This document shows positions 23,105 to 31,817 of a DNA stretch of 64,000 nt, piece after piece. The DNA is taken from contig JADGDL010000004.1 of NCBI GenBank assembly GCA_016744875.1, positions 1-64,000 of the forward strand, given 5' to 3'. The stretch's first letter is position 1; each line of letters starts with the position of its first letter. This DNA is from Sulfurovum sp. GTDB taxonomy: Bacteria; Campylobacterota; Campylobacteria; Campylobacterales; Sulfurovaceae. A program made the position numbers and the translations under genes. The notes below the pieces were generated by a model. The model was not told the origin of the DNA, searched no databases, and worked only from the letters and a program-made list of their open reading frames with translations.

Positions 23105-25074
23105 TAGACTAACTCCATCTCATCTTTATCGAGTTTTTCAACAAGTTCCACCATAATGATTGCCTGTGCAATGTTTGCTTCATTGATCTTGACTTTTACC
23201 CTGTCAAAAAGCATAATATTGTCACCTCTAAGATGCACTGTTACCCCTTTGATCTCACCGTGAAGTACGGCTTTTGCATCTTCACCGGCTTCGATGATCT
23301 CAGCTTCAAACACTTCATCTATATGTTCAGCTGCCCAACGTGCAAATTTACGGTCTCTAAAATCCCACTCTGCTTTAGTGGCTTCACGTTCCAGTTCAGA
23401 AACCCTAGCACAGAGAGGATCAATGTTTCGTAAGAGGTAGCTGGCTTCCTCTTCATCCTCTCTGAGCTGTGTTTTGATGAGTCTATGGAGTATGAGGTCA
23501 GCGTACCTACGAATAGGTGAGGTGAAGTGACTATAGTGAGAAAAGCCCAGTCCAAAGTGACCCACATTGTGTGAATTATATTCGGCACGGCGTAAAGACT
23601 TAATGACCATAGAGTCTACTTCTGAAGCCAAACCCATTTTCTCCGCTTCTTTCTGGATGGCTCTTATGAGAGAAGGTGAATCTTCATACTCTTCTACATA
23701 GAGTCCGACAGCGGCAAGTTCGGAGAGGAGTTGTTCCGTACGTGAGAGTTGAGGGGGTTCGTGTATCCTAAAGATACTGTCACCTTCTCCCTCAAAACGT
23801 TTTGCAGAGGCTTGATTGGCTAAGAGCATACACTCTTCTATAAGGGAGTGTGAGGGTGTTCCTGTTTCTATGCTTGTTGTTTTTAAAAGATGGTCAGCAT
23901 CAATACTCAGTTTCGTCTCTTCTGACCTAAAGTCAAACCCTCGCAGTAGTCTTGTTTTATGCAATTTTTTTGTTATTTCATACAAAGGTAAAAGATACGT
24001 AAGTATCTCTTTTACTTTTCCTGTAGCCTCTGAACCATTGTTATTTATGATCTTATCTATGTCATCATAGTTGAAGCGGTGTTTAGAGTGGATAATGGCT
24101 TCAAAAAATGCTTCGTCTATAGGTTTCAGCGTATTTCTGTCTAATTGAATTTTGGCAACAAATGCTAATCTGTCCACCTTGGGTTTGAGTGAACAGATAT
24201 TTTCGCTCAGTTCACGAGGAAGCATTGGAAAAGATTTATGTGGTAAGTATGTGGTAAAACCACGTTTCTTAGCCTCTTTGTCTATGTTTGTAAAATAGGG
24301 AACATAGTGAGAGACATCAGCGATAGCTACATAGAGTGTATAGCTCTCTTTATGAAAATAGATAGCATCATCGAAGTCTTTAGCTGTGACCGGATCAATA
24401 GTACAAAAATCAAGATGTGTAAGGTCTGCACGGTCTGGATATTCTTCTTTTATCACTTCAAGTTCAACATCAAGTGCTTCAGTGATACAGTCCTCAGGAA
24501 AAGCATCTTCACGGTTATAGAGTGCAAGAGAGATCTTCTCATCAACCCTTGCATCATCTAAATGTCCAAAAACTTCCAAAACTTTGTCTGTATCTATATC
24601 TACTTTAAGTACAGTACCCAGTTTAAAAGCTTTTAAGTCCATCCCTTCCATAGTTGCATGGGTCGGCTCACCCGTACGGATATTCAGTATGGAAAAGTGA
24701 CCTTGTTCATCTCTGTGTGTGTAAGCGATAGTAAAGAGGTGGGCTTTGTCTATGACAAGTTTGACGATGCCGCTGGCACGTCCCCTTCTGGCAATAACAC
24801 GTTTGACTACGACAGTGTCTCCGTGTTTTGCACCCCAAAGATGATCAGGTTCTACAAGCAGGTCTCTTTGTTCTTTAAACTCAGATTCTACATACCCTCT
24901 ACCGTCTTTACCAATGTAGAGTCTTCCTGCACGGTAAAGAGAACCTAACTTCCACAGACCTTCAATTTCTTCTATGGCACCGATCTGTTGGAGTGACTGA
25001 AAACTATTCTGGTCTTCTTGTTCGATGTCACTTTCAAAACATCCTTGCATAAGTTGTATGGCAAAAGGGCTCAT
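23104..25074 (-). CDS. rnr: Ribonuclease R family 3'-5' exoribonuclease
   Basis: A 656-residue RNase II/R-type enzyme that degrades RNA processively from the 3' end. An N-terminal cold-shock-like domain (about 60-120) is followed by the RNB catalytic domain with metal-binding aspartates in TIDPVTAKDFDDAIYF, YVAIADVSHYVP, and the RRYADLILHRLI segment; a short S1-like C-terminal domain ends the protein. It lacks the long basic tail of E. coli RNase R (813 residues), as is usual in Campylobacterota. The start is ATG at 25074, near a TATAAT -10. Confidence 0.92.
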   Translation of the reverse strand: MSPFAIQLMQGCFESDIEQEDQNSFQSLQQIGAIEEIEGLWKLGSLYRAGRLYIGKDGRGYVESEFKEQRDLLVEPDHLWGAKHGDTVVVKRVIARRGRASGIVKLVIDKAHLFTIAYTHRDEQGHFSILNIRTGEPTHATMEGMDLKAFKLGTVLKVDIDTDKVLEVFGHLDDARVDEKISLALYNREDAFPEDCITEALDVELEVIKEEYPDRADLTHLDFCTIDPVTAKDFDDAIYFHKESYTLYVAIADVSHYVPYFTNIDKEAKKRGFTTYLPHKSFPMLPRELSENICSLKPKVDRLAFVAKIQLDRNTLKPIDEAFFEAIIHSKHRFNYDDIDKIINNNGSEATGKVKEILTYLLPLYEITKKLHKTRLLRGFDFRSEETKLSIDADHLLKTTSIETGTPSHSLIEECMLLANQASAKRFEGEGDSIFRIHEPPQLSRTEQLLSELAAVGLYVEEYEDSPSLIRAIQKEAEKMGLASEVDSMVIKSLRRAEYNSHNVGHFGLGFSHYSHFTSPIRRYADLILHRLIKTQLREDEEEASYLLRNIDPLCARVSELEREATKAEWDFRDRKFARWAAEHIDEVFEAEIIEAGEDAKAVLHGEIKGVTVHLRGDNIMLFDRVKVKINEANIAQAIIMVELVEKLDKDEMELV

Positions 25075-25136
25075 CTAAGGCCTTTTGCTTTAGATGAAAT
25101 AAGTAGGGATTTTATATTTGTTTTCTTCATAAAATG

Positions 25137-25142
25137 ATTATA
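25137..25142 (-). promoter_or_regulatory. -10 box of rnr-holA
   Basis: Read on the minus strand it is TATAAT, 62 bases before the rnr ATG and just downstream of htpX, giving the rnr-holA pair its own promoter. Confidence 0.45.
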
Positions 25143-25147
25143 GCAGA

Positions 25148-25978
25148 TTAGTGTTTTAAAGCCTCTAATCTTTCTATTCGCTCTTCTGTACTTGGATGTG
25201 TAGAAAAGAGTTTTTTGAGTGAAACATCTTTTCCTGAAAATGGGTTGATAATGAACATATGTGCAGTCTGAGGGTCTGCATCATGCATAGATATACCTCT
25301 TGCATAATTGTCAAGTTTAGCCAATCCACTCTGTAACCACTCTGGATGGCCTGTCATTTCGGCTGCTCCTGCATCTGCCATATATTCACGGTTTCTGCTG
25401 ACTGTCATCTGTATGACTGTTGCAGCCATCGGCATAATGAACATAAGTGCAAGCGTTACGAGTATGTTGGGTCTATCACGACCTCCTCCAAAAAACAGTC
25501 CAAACTGTGCCAACATAGCGATAGCTCCAGCGATGGTTGCTGTGACTGTCCCGATAAGCATATCGTAGTGTTTAATGTGGCTAAGCTCATGTGCTACAAC
25601 AGCTTCAATTTCCTCTTTCGTTAGTAATTCCAAAAGACCTTCTGTCACAGCTACCGCTGCATTTTCATAGTTACGTCCGGTTGCAAAGGCATTGGGTTGC
25701 TTGTCTGGAATGATATAAAGTGCGGGCATAGGTAAATTTGCGCGATGGGTAAGCCTTTCTACTATTTCATACAGACCTGTAGCAGAGTTGTGGTCTACAG
25801 GAATCGCATGGTAGTGTTTGAGTACTTGTGTATCACTATAGTAGTAAGCATAAAAGTTCATCCCTGCTGCTGCAATAAAAGCGATGACCATACCTGTCTG
25901 GCCGGCGATCATGCCACCAAACCAGATAAAAAGAAGAGTAAGACCTGTCATAAGAGCATAGGTTTTAAATTGTTCCAT
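25148..25978 (-). CDS. htpX: Zinc membrane protease HtpX
   Basis: An M48-family inner-membrane protease that degrades misfolded membrane proteins. Two N-terminal TM helices (about residues 7-45) precede the zinc site HELSHIKHYD (His-Glu-x-x-His), two further TM helices (about 140-195) and the third ligand Glu in NREYMADAGA. I prefer the ATG at 25978 (MEQFKTYALMTG), with AGGA 8 bases upstream, over the ATG at 25987, which leaves too little spacing. The product is then 276 residues. It is divergent from the M15-like gene. Confidence 0.92.
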   Translation of the reverse strand: MEQFKTYALMTGLTLLFIWFGGMIAGQTGMVIAFIAAAGMNFYAYYYSDTQVLKHYHAIPVDHNSATGLYEIVERLTHRANLPMPALYIIPDKQPNAFATGRNYENAAVAVTEGLLELLTKEEIEAVVAHELSHIKHYDMLIGTVTATIAGAIAMLAQFGLFFGGGRDRPNILVTLALMFIMPMAATVIQMTVSRNREYMADAGAAEMTGHPEWLQSGLAKLDNYARGISMHDADPQTAHMFIINPFSGKDVSLKKLFSTHPSTEERIERLEALKH

Positions 25979-26048
25979 GAGTATCATCCTATTTTTTTGT
26001 TTGAGTATATCTTATGAGTACAAATAGAAGGTAAATCGTATAATACGT

Positions 26049-26054
26049 TATAAT
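26049..26054 (+). promoter_or_regulatory. -10 box upstream of the M15-like peptidase
   Basis: TATAAT ends 6 bases before the ATG at 26061; a second TATAAT lies at 26039-26044. Use of the nearer box would give a leaderless transcript, the farther one a leader of about 10 bases. Confidence 0.4.
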
Positions 26055-26060
26055 AGTTAC

Positions 26061-26696
26061 ATGGTAAAAATAATAACAACTATTTTAATATTGAGTGTAG
26101 GTGTTATGGCCCAAAGTGATTCTAGTATCTCTCCCGTAGCAGATGAAATCAAACAACGTATGATCAAAGGAAATTCATGGAGAAAAGGTTGTCCTGTTTC
26201 TTTGAAGAATTTACGTTACTTACACATAAAACATTTGAATTTTCAGGGTAAAACAGTAATGGGAGAGATGATAGTCCATAAGGATGTATCTTCTCAAGTT
26301 GTAGACATCTTCAACGAACTCTACGAAATAGGTTACCCTGTTCAAAAAATGAAACTCGTATCAGACTATAAAGGCAATGATTGGCAGTCCATAGAATCAG
26401 GGAATACATCTGCCTTTAATTGTCGTAATGCTACTGGTTCTAAAAAATGGTCTAAACATTCTTACGGAAAAGCGATAGATATCAACCCCATTGAAAACCC
26501 CTATATTTCAAGATCTGGACGCATCTCACATAAAGCATCTTTAGTTTATAGAAAAAGAGTGCATCAAAAATCTACTTATGCAGATAAGGCAGTTTTGGTA
26601 AAAGGTGATAAAGCTATACAAATATTTAAAAGTCATGGTTGGAAGTGGGGTGGTGACTGGTCTGGAGTGAAGGATTATCAACATTTTTCTAAGTAG
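26061..26696 (+). CDS. Exported M15-like peptidase (peptidoglycan carboxypeptidase/endopeptidase type)
   Basis: A 211-residue protein with a signal peptide (cleavage near VMAQSD). The zinc-site pattern SKHSYGKAIDINPIENPY (His, Asp) and the C-terminal WGGDWSGVKDYQHFS with the last His match M15 metallopeptidases, which cut D-Ala-D-Ala or L-Ala-D-Glu links in the cell wall. One cysteine pair (Cys45, Cys121 approximately) could form a disulfide. It is likely co-transcribed with the thioesterase gene 30 bases downstream. The exact bond cleaved is not evident. Confidence 0.8.
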   Translation: MVKIITTILILSVGVMAQSDSSISPVADEIKQRMIKGNSWRKGCPVSLKNLRYLHIKHLNFQGKTVMGEMIVHKDVSSQVVDIFNELYEIGYPVQKMKLVSDYKGNDWQSIESGNTSAFNCRNATGSKKWSKHSYGKAIDINPIENPYISRSGRISHKASLVYRKRVHQKSTYADKAVLVKGDKAIQIFKSHGWKWGGDWSGVKDYQHFSK

Positions 26697-26726
26697 GTTA
26701 GCGCAGAAATATAAAAAGGAGTAAAA

Positions 26727-27479
26727 ATGGAAAATTATTTTGATAAAGAGTTTGAATTAAGATATTTTGAAATGAATAAATCAGCAGAAGCATCACCTAT
26801 GGCAATATTGACACTGCTTCAGGAGACTGCTGCTGACCATTGTAACTCAATTGGACATAGCCTGTTTTCTTTGATGTCAGAAAATCTTGGTTGGGTGTTA
26901 CTCTCTGGGGTGATGCAGATGGATCGTTACCCCAAATATAAAGAGAAGATCATTATTAGAACATGGATATCAACGTATCATGCCATTAGAGGATTTAGAG
27001 AAAATATTATTTATGATGAAGACTATAATGTGATAGGAAGAGCTAAAGGACTATGGGTCTTTTATGATATAGAAAAGAGAAGACCTACAAAAATACATAA
27101 AGATTTTAAAGAAAAATGGTCATCCTCCCAAGAGGTGTGCATAGAACATGATATTACCAAGAAAATAGAAGCTATTAATTCTGCTGATTCTATGATAGAG
27201 TTCAAGGTCAATATGTATGATATGGATACCAATAAACATGTGAACAATATTAGATATTTACAATGGCTCATGGAATCTATTCCAGAAGATATCTTAGACA
27301 ATTATTATCTGTACTCCATTGACGGTCGTTTTATCGCAGAGGCCCAATACGGTGATGTGATCGTATCTTTAACCAAAAAGGATAATGAAGAGAATTCATT
27401 TGTACATACAATTCATGTTAAAGGTGAAGATAAAGTGTGTGCAACAGGTAAGACAGTATGGAGAAGAATAGAGAAGTAA
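26727..27479 (+). CDS. Acyl-ACP thioesterase family protein (FatA-like double hot-dog)
   Basis: A 250-residue protein with two hot-dog domains. The first has FELRYFEMNKSAEASPMAIL and the helix with AADHC; the second has FKVNMYDMDTNKHVNNIRYLQWL, in which Asp, Asn and His match catalytic positions of acyl-ACP thioesterases (the NxHVNN signature). The family releases fatty acids from acyl carrier protein. The ribosome site AAAGGAG is strong. Bacterial members often have broad or unknown acyl specificity. Confidence 0.85.
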   Translation: MENYFDKEFELRYFEMNKSAEASPMAILTLLQETAADHCNSIGHSLFSLMSENLGWVLLSGVMQMDRYPKYKEKIIIRTWISTYHAIRGFRENIIYDEDYNVIGRAKGLWVFYDIEKRRPTKIHKDFKEKWSSSQEVCIEHDITKKIEAINSADSMIEFKVNMYDMDTNKHVNNIRYLQWLMESIPEDILDNYYLYSIDGRFIAEAQYGDVIVSLTKKDNEENSFVHTIHVKGEDKVCATGKTVWRRIEK

Positions 27480-27487
27480 TTCATTTC

Positions 27488-27510
27488 GGGAGTGTTCGCC
27501 TAGCACTCTC
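27488..27510. terminator. Terminator between the thioesterase and GGDEF genes
   Basis: GGGAGTG/CACTCTC, a 7-bp stem with one G-U pair and a 9-base loop, followed by TTTATAT on the plus strand. It lies between convergent genes. Confidence 0.55.
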
Positions 27511-27537
27511 TTTATATGTTGTTAAGTCACTTTATAA

Positions 27538-28872
27538 TTAATCGTTAGCATAAACAACTCTATTTCGTCCAGCAGCTTTGGCCTCATAAAGTGCTTTATC
27601 TACTCTTTTGATCATATGGTTTAGCATATCACCCTTTCGAAATAGACTTACACCAAAACTACAGGTCAACTTACCAACTTTATCAAAAATACTTTGATCA
27701 ATGTTATGACACAGTTGTTCAGTGGCTTTTATGGCTTTTTCAGAGCTATCTATGCCTTCAAGTATAAGTATAAATTCATCACCACCCCATCTAACTAAAA
27801 CATCACTTCCTCTAATGTTCGTTTTGATGATTGACGTAAGTTGTTTGAGTACATCATCACCTACAAGATGTCCATATATATCGTTAACCTTTTTAAAGTG
27901 ATCAATGTCAAAGAGTATAAATGCATAAGATTGTTCTTTTATAGTGGGAAAAAGGCTTTGTGTAATATCGTTTAGCTTATTACGGTTATATACTCCTGTT
28001 AAGTTGTCATGAATCGCTTTGTACTTATCTACTTTATTTTTCAATGCAATTTTTGAGATGTTGGAAAAAGTAGCTATGTATTTTTTTGTGCCATGAAAGT
28101 AGTTGACAGTAACTTTAAAAGATTCTTTATGTAATGTTTTTGCATTTTGCATCATGACCGTAAAATCCTGTGCTGGATGTTGCAGCATGTGTTCGATCCA
28201 AAGTTCATCTTTTCCGATCTCTCCTAAGTGAAAATGTTCTTCATCATTTATAAATTTGTAGCAGATACATTTATTTACTTGTCTAAAATCTTCTAGAGAC
28301 TTAAAATCAAAGAAATTTAATAAAGATTGGTTGGCAGATTGAATCTTCTCACCATCAGTGATGACAATGATATTATCTTGCAGATCTATTACTCCCATAA
28401 GATATTTTCTCTCAATCTTTTCAGACACTCGGCGTTCATCTGCTAATTTACGTCTTGATATCGTACGGAATGCACGATAAAAAACTCTGTTTAATTGATA
28501 TGATTTTATGGGTTTGGATATAAAGCTTGATATACCAAGATTAATTAATTCAAATAGATACATAGGATCACTGTATGCGGATAATATAATAATTGTTTGT
28601 TCAGGATGTATATCTAATATGGTATCACTTAATTCGACCCCATTAATATAAGGAATCTCAAGCTCACTGATCACCACATCATAATATTTTTTATTATCTG
28701 TATAAAATTTGTTATATTTTAGAAGTGCATCTTGACCATCTATCGCTACATCAAGTGATGAGAAATATTTTTTTAGCATCTCTTTTGTACTTATACGTAT
28801 CTCTTTGTCACTCTCCACATATAGAACATTAAGTGTTTTAGAATGACTATAAACCATTGCAAAATCAACCAT
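27538..28872 (-). CDS. Diguanylate cyclase with a degenerate receiver domain
   Basis: A 444-residue protein: REC domain (about 14-130), a PAS-like sensor region (about 150-275) and a GGDEF domain (about 285-444) that makes c-di-GMP. The active site RWGGDEFILIL (GGDEF at 363-367) is intact and preceded by the inhibitory I-site RGSD five residues upstream. In the receiver the phospho-accepting Asp is Glu70 (VVISELEIP), and the second acidic metal residue is Ser21 (YVESDKE), while Lys120 is kept. The receiver is therefore unlikely to be phosphorylated and may be locked or act in dimerisation. The ATG has AAGGAAAA upstream. It is divergent from the Hpt and NarL-type genes. Confidence 0.88.
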   Translation of the reverse strand: MVDFAMVYSHSKTLNVLYVESDKEIRISTKEMLKKYFSSLDVAIDGQDALLKYNKFYTDNKKYYDVVISELEIPYINGVELSDTILDIHPEQTIIILSAYSDPMYLFELINLGISSFISKPIKSYQLNRVFYRAFRTISRRKLADERRVSEKIERKYLMGVIDLQDNIIVITDGEKIQSANQSLLNFFDFKSLEDFRQVNKCICYKFINDEEHFHLGEIGKDELWIEHMLQHPAQDFTVMMQNAKTLHKESFKVTVNYFHGTKKYIATFSNISKIALKNKVDKYKAIHDNLTGVYNRNKLNDITQSLFPTIKEQSYAFILFDIDHFKKVNDIYGHLVGDDVLKQLTSIIKTNIRGSDVLVRWGGDEFILILEGIDSSEKAIKATEQLCHNIDQSIFDKVGKLTCSFGVSLFRKGDMLNHMIKRVDKALYEAKAAGRNRVVYAND

Positions 28873-29039
28873 TAATTTTCCTTTTATATTCCCTACTATG
28901 GAAGCATTATAACAAACAACTTATCCAGGTTTCTATAGGATAATTCCTACATATTTTGTGTACAAAAGAGCTTAGACTGTCTGTGTAGATTTATCTATGG
29001 GTGGTTATGAAGCTATATGTATAAAACTCAAACGTACGA

Positions 29040-29045
29040 TATAAT
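29040..29045 (+). promoter_or_regulatory. -10 box of the Hpt gene
   Basis: TATAAT within ACGATATAATATTG, 83 bases before the ATG at 29129. The 256-base divergent region between the GGDEF and Hpt genes holds no other gene that I can support. Confidence 0.4.
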
Positions 29046-29128
29046 ATTGATGTATTTAAAGATGCTCGGATTACTTGAAAAAGCACTTCAATTAGATTTT
29101 ATGTTTAAAGCCATTGATAAGGAAATAT

Positions 29129-29455
29129 ATGAAAAATATAATTAATGAAACAGAAATTATTGCGCAGAGGCATCTCTCTAGTTTTGGATTCAATGAAGAA
29201 CAGGTGAGTACACTAATCGTCCAAGGTAAAAAAGATTTACATAAAGAATTGGTAAAATTAGAAGTGTTTTTAAATATAGATACAGACTCTTTAGCTGATA
29301 TCAATAATGTTCTACACGCCTTAAAGGGACTTTTCTCTCAGTTAGGAAACTATAAAATTGCAGAACAATTAAATGAAATAGAAGAAAGTGATATCAGGCA
29401 AGTTAGAATAAAAGAAATTTCAGAATTATTTTTTGATGCAAAAATCGTATTTTAA
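29129..29455 (+). CDS. Stand-alone histidine phosphotransfer (Hpt) protein
   Basis: A 108-residue all-helical protein with the Hpt signature VLHALKGLFSQLG: His-x-Leu-Lys-Gly, in which the His accepts a phosphoryl group from a receiver domain. I start at ATG 29129, with AAGGA 5 bases upstream, rather than at the in-frame TTG 29114. It lies between a REC-GGDEF gene and a NarL-type regulator. A hybrid kinase lacking its own Hpt is encoded at 39.3 kb, so a multi-step relay through this protein is possible. Confidence 0.8.
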   Translation: MKNIINETEIIAQRHLSSFGFNEEQVSTLIVQGKKDLHKELVKLEVFLNIDTDSLADINNVLHALKGLFSQLGNYKIAEQLNEIEESDIRQVRIKEISELFFDAKIVF

Positions 29456-29542
29456 GATAATGAATAGAAATCAATGGATGGTACATAAACAAGATCTGAC
29501 ATTAAATATTTAAATGAAAAATTAATAGGTTTATATGTAGAA

Positions 29543-29548
29543 TATAAT
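29543..29548 (+). promoter_or_regulatory. -10 box of the NarL-type regulator
   Basis: TATAAT within TAGAATATAATGAG, 77 bases before the GTG at 29626. Confidence 0.4.
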
Positions 29549-29625
29549 GAGATAGTTTGTAAAAGTAGATATGATACAAGCATTTTTTATTTATATAGAT
29601 GTAGACAAAGATAGCAAGGTGTAGA

Positions 29626-30279
29626 GTGGAAGATAAAAAGACTTATAATATAATCGTTGCTGATGATCATGAGATTGTTCGCACTGGTATAAAATTTACT
29701 GTTGAAGCTCAAGATAATTTTTTTATTGAAGATGAAGCGTCTTCTTTTAATGAACTCAAAGATCTTCTTGCTAAGAAGTCTTATGATTTTTTAATTTTAG
29801 ATTTAAATTTAGGTGATAGAAATGGTATACCGTCCATACGTGAAATCAGTGATAGTTACAGTAAACTTCCTATATTGGTCTTAAGTATGTTCCCTGAAGA
29901 ACCTTATGCCTTACAGTCGATTCAAGCAGGGGCTTCGGGATATTTAAATAAAACAATGGTTTCGGAAGAATTGATTTGTGCGATTAATACGATTATAGAT
30001 GGAAACACATATTTGAATGAAGCATATTTAGATACGCTTCCTTATGGTACACCATTTGCCAAGACAGCCAAAAGTTCCATTGAATCCTTATCTAAACGGG
30101 AGTTTGAAGTGTATTCACTTATTGCTGAGGGTATGAAGTCTAAAGAAATTGCAGAACAACTTGGATTAAGTCAAAAAACTATATCTACCTATCTTACACG
30201 TATTCTAGAAAAATTATCACTCTCAAATACAACCCAACTCATACATTTTGCTTTACAAAACTCTTTAGGTAAATCATAA
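29626..30279 (+). CDS. NarL/FixJ-type response regulator
   Basis: A 217-residue two-domain regulator. The receiver has the acidic pair in VADDHEIVR, the phospho-acceptor Asp in LILDLNLGDRNG and the conserved Lys in YLNKTMV. The C-terminal LuxR-type HTH is complete (LSKREFEVYSLIAEGMKSKEIA, then LGLSQKTISTYLTRILEKL). The start is GTG with AAGG upstream. It follows the Hpt gene by 170 bases with its own -10 box, so it is probably the output of that phosphorelay. Target genes are not evident. Confidence 0.9.
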   Translation: MEDKKTYNIIVADDHEIVRTGIKFTVEAQDNFFIEDEASSFNELKDLLAKKSYDFLILDLNLGDRNGIPSIREISDSYSKLPILVLSMFPEEPYALQSIQAGASGYLNKTMVSEELICAINTIIDGNTYLNEAYLDTLPYGTPFAKTAKSSIESLSKREFEVYSLIAEGMKSKEIAEQLGLSQKTISTYLTRILEKLSLSNTTQLIHFALQNSLGKS

Positions 30280-30361
30280 ATCTCTCTTAAAGGTTGCTAT
30301 CTCAACCAGGTTAGTAATTATAAGAGTAATCTTATATACAAGCTAAGTATTATAATGGGAA

Positions 30362-31219
30362 TTATTTCTTAAACACATTCCCTAGCATTCCTTTAATAGC
30401 CCCTTGTAAGTCAGCAGGGTAGATGACAAACTTGGAGTTGTCACTTTTAGAGATTTGTTCTAATGAATTGATATATCGGTCTCCTAGTAAGAACATGGCT
30501 GGTAACTCTTTATCTTGGATGTTGTCACTTATCATCCTAATGGCTTCTGCAGAGGCAGTGGCTAAGGCAATCTGTGCTTTGGCTTCACGCTCTGCGGCTG
30601 CCAGTTTACCATCGGCTTCCAGGATGGCAGCATTTTTGTTACCTTCAGCAGTGGTTTCAATGGCTCTTCTTTCTCTTTCTGCAGCAGCTTGCCTTTCCAT
30701 TGATGCCTGCATAGAAGAACTTGGATTTATATCTTGAATCTCTACAGACTTGACAGTTACACCCCAGTCAGCCACATCATCAATGATGGAGTCTTTGAGT
30801 TTTGTTTTGATGTGTTCACGGTTAGAGAGTGCTTCATCGAGACTCATTTCTCCTAAGATGGAACGTAGTGTGGTCATAACCAATTGTTTGATAGCCATTT
30901 TATAATCTTCTATACCATAGATAGCATCTCTGGGATTAGTGACACGGGCAAAAGTGACTGCGTTGGTATGAATCACTGCATTATCTCTGGTGATGACCTC
31001 TTGTTCAGGAATATCCAGGATGAGGTCTCGGGTAGAGACTTTTTGACGAACTGCCTCTAAGTAAGGAATGATGAGGTTCAGTCCCGGTTTAAGTGTTCTG
31101 GTGAATTTACCCAGTCTCTCCACTACCCACTCTTCACCCTGAGGAACGATGTTGATCCCTTTATAAAGTGTAACGATAATAGCAATGACGAGTATGACAA
31201 CAATATTTAACATTTCCAT
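30362..31219 (-). CDS. SPFH/stomatin-like membrane protein (QmcA/HflK-like)
   Basis: A 285-residue Band-7 protein with an N-terminal membrane anchor (about residues 4-20), then the stomatin core: GLNLIIPYLEAV, DIPEQEVITRDNAVIHTNAV and the helical oligomerisation region with ASMERQAAAERERRA and repeated Ala/Glu heptads. Such proteins form large rings in membrane microdomains and are usually encoded with an NfeD partner, as here (15 bases upstream). The E. coli equivalents are QmcA and its NfeD partner YbbK-type pair. Confidence 0.88.
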   Translation of the reverse strand: MEMLNIVVILVIAIIVTLYKGINIVPQGEEWVVERLGKFTRTLKPGLNLIIPYLEAVRQKVSTRDLILDIPEQEVITRDNAVIHTNAVTFARVTNPRDAIYGIEDYKMAIKQLVMTTLRSILGEMSLDEALSNREHIKTKLKDSIIDDVADWGVTVKSVEIQDINPSSSMQASMERQAAAERERRAIETTAEGNKNAAILEADGKLAAAEREAKAQIALATASAEAIRMISDNIQDKELPAMFLLGDRYINSLEQISKSDNSKFVIYPADLQGAIKGMLGNVFKK

Positions 31220-31234
31220 TTTTTTCTCCTTGGG

Positions 31235-31696
31235 TTAGTTTGCAGTTAACGGTTCAACTTCTATGAGCTGACCATTGACCTGTACTATCTTAACACGTGT
31301 ATCTATCTCTATATCTATTTTAGATGTGGCATGCCATGAGGTATTACCCAATACCGGTGTATCAAATTTGACTTTACCTCTACTGTATGGATGTATATCT
31401 TCTAGTACCGTACCTAAAGTGTCCAGCCTATAATTTGACTGACCACTTTCAGTAATGGGATCTTCTCTAAACCATTTAAACCATGCTGCGATAGCAAGCA
31501 GGGAGAGGACCATCCAAATACTAAGTTCTACTGTAAATGAAGTGCCCATTTGTACATCTATAATACCTACAACGATAGCAGCCAAACCAAGCCCTAACAT
31601 AAAAAAGGTACCAATGCTCATTTCAACAATTAAAAGTATGACACCCAGTACGATCCAATGCCACCATAAAACAGTTTCATTTAAAAATGCGATCAT
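31235..31696 (-). CDS. NfeD-family membrane protein
   Basis: A 153-residue protein with a cytoplasmic tip, about four hydrophobic segments between residues 10 and 75 (WHWIVLGVILLIVEM, FMLGLGLAAIVVGI, LSIWMVLSLLAIAAW) and a C-terminal OB fold (LGTVLEDIHPYSRGKVKFDT and VKIVQVNGQLIEVEPL). Short NfeD proteins pair with SPFH proteins, matching the next gene. Together they may regulate membrane protein quality control. Confidence 0.87.
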   Translation of the reverse strand: MIAFLNETVLWWHWIVLGVILLIVEMSIGTFFMLGLGLAAIVVGIIDVQMGTSFTVELSIWMVLSLLAIAAWFKWFREDPITESGQSNYRLDTLGTVLEDIHPYSRGKVKFDTPVLGNTSWHATSKIDIEIDTRVKIVQVNGQLIEVEPLTAN

Positions 31697-31723
31697 TAAT
31701 ACTCCTTAATCTAATCTAAAACT

Positions 31724-31729
31724 ATTATA
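31724..31729 (-). promoter_or_regulatory. -10 box of the NfeD-SPFH operon
   Basis: Read on the minus strand it is TATAAT, 27 bases before the NfeD ATG. Confidence 0.5.
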
Positions 31730-31779
31730 TCATAAAAGAATAACAGGTATAAAAGTCACGTTAATAAGTATTATTTGGG

Positions 31780-31785
31780 TATAAT
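31780..31785 (+). promoter_or_regulatory. -10 box of ilvC
   Basis: TATAAT within TTGGGTATAATCGCG, 32 bases before the ATG. Confidence 0.55.
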
Positions 31786-31817
31786 CGCGAAAATTTTCAA
31801 CACACGAAGGATAATAC

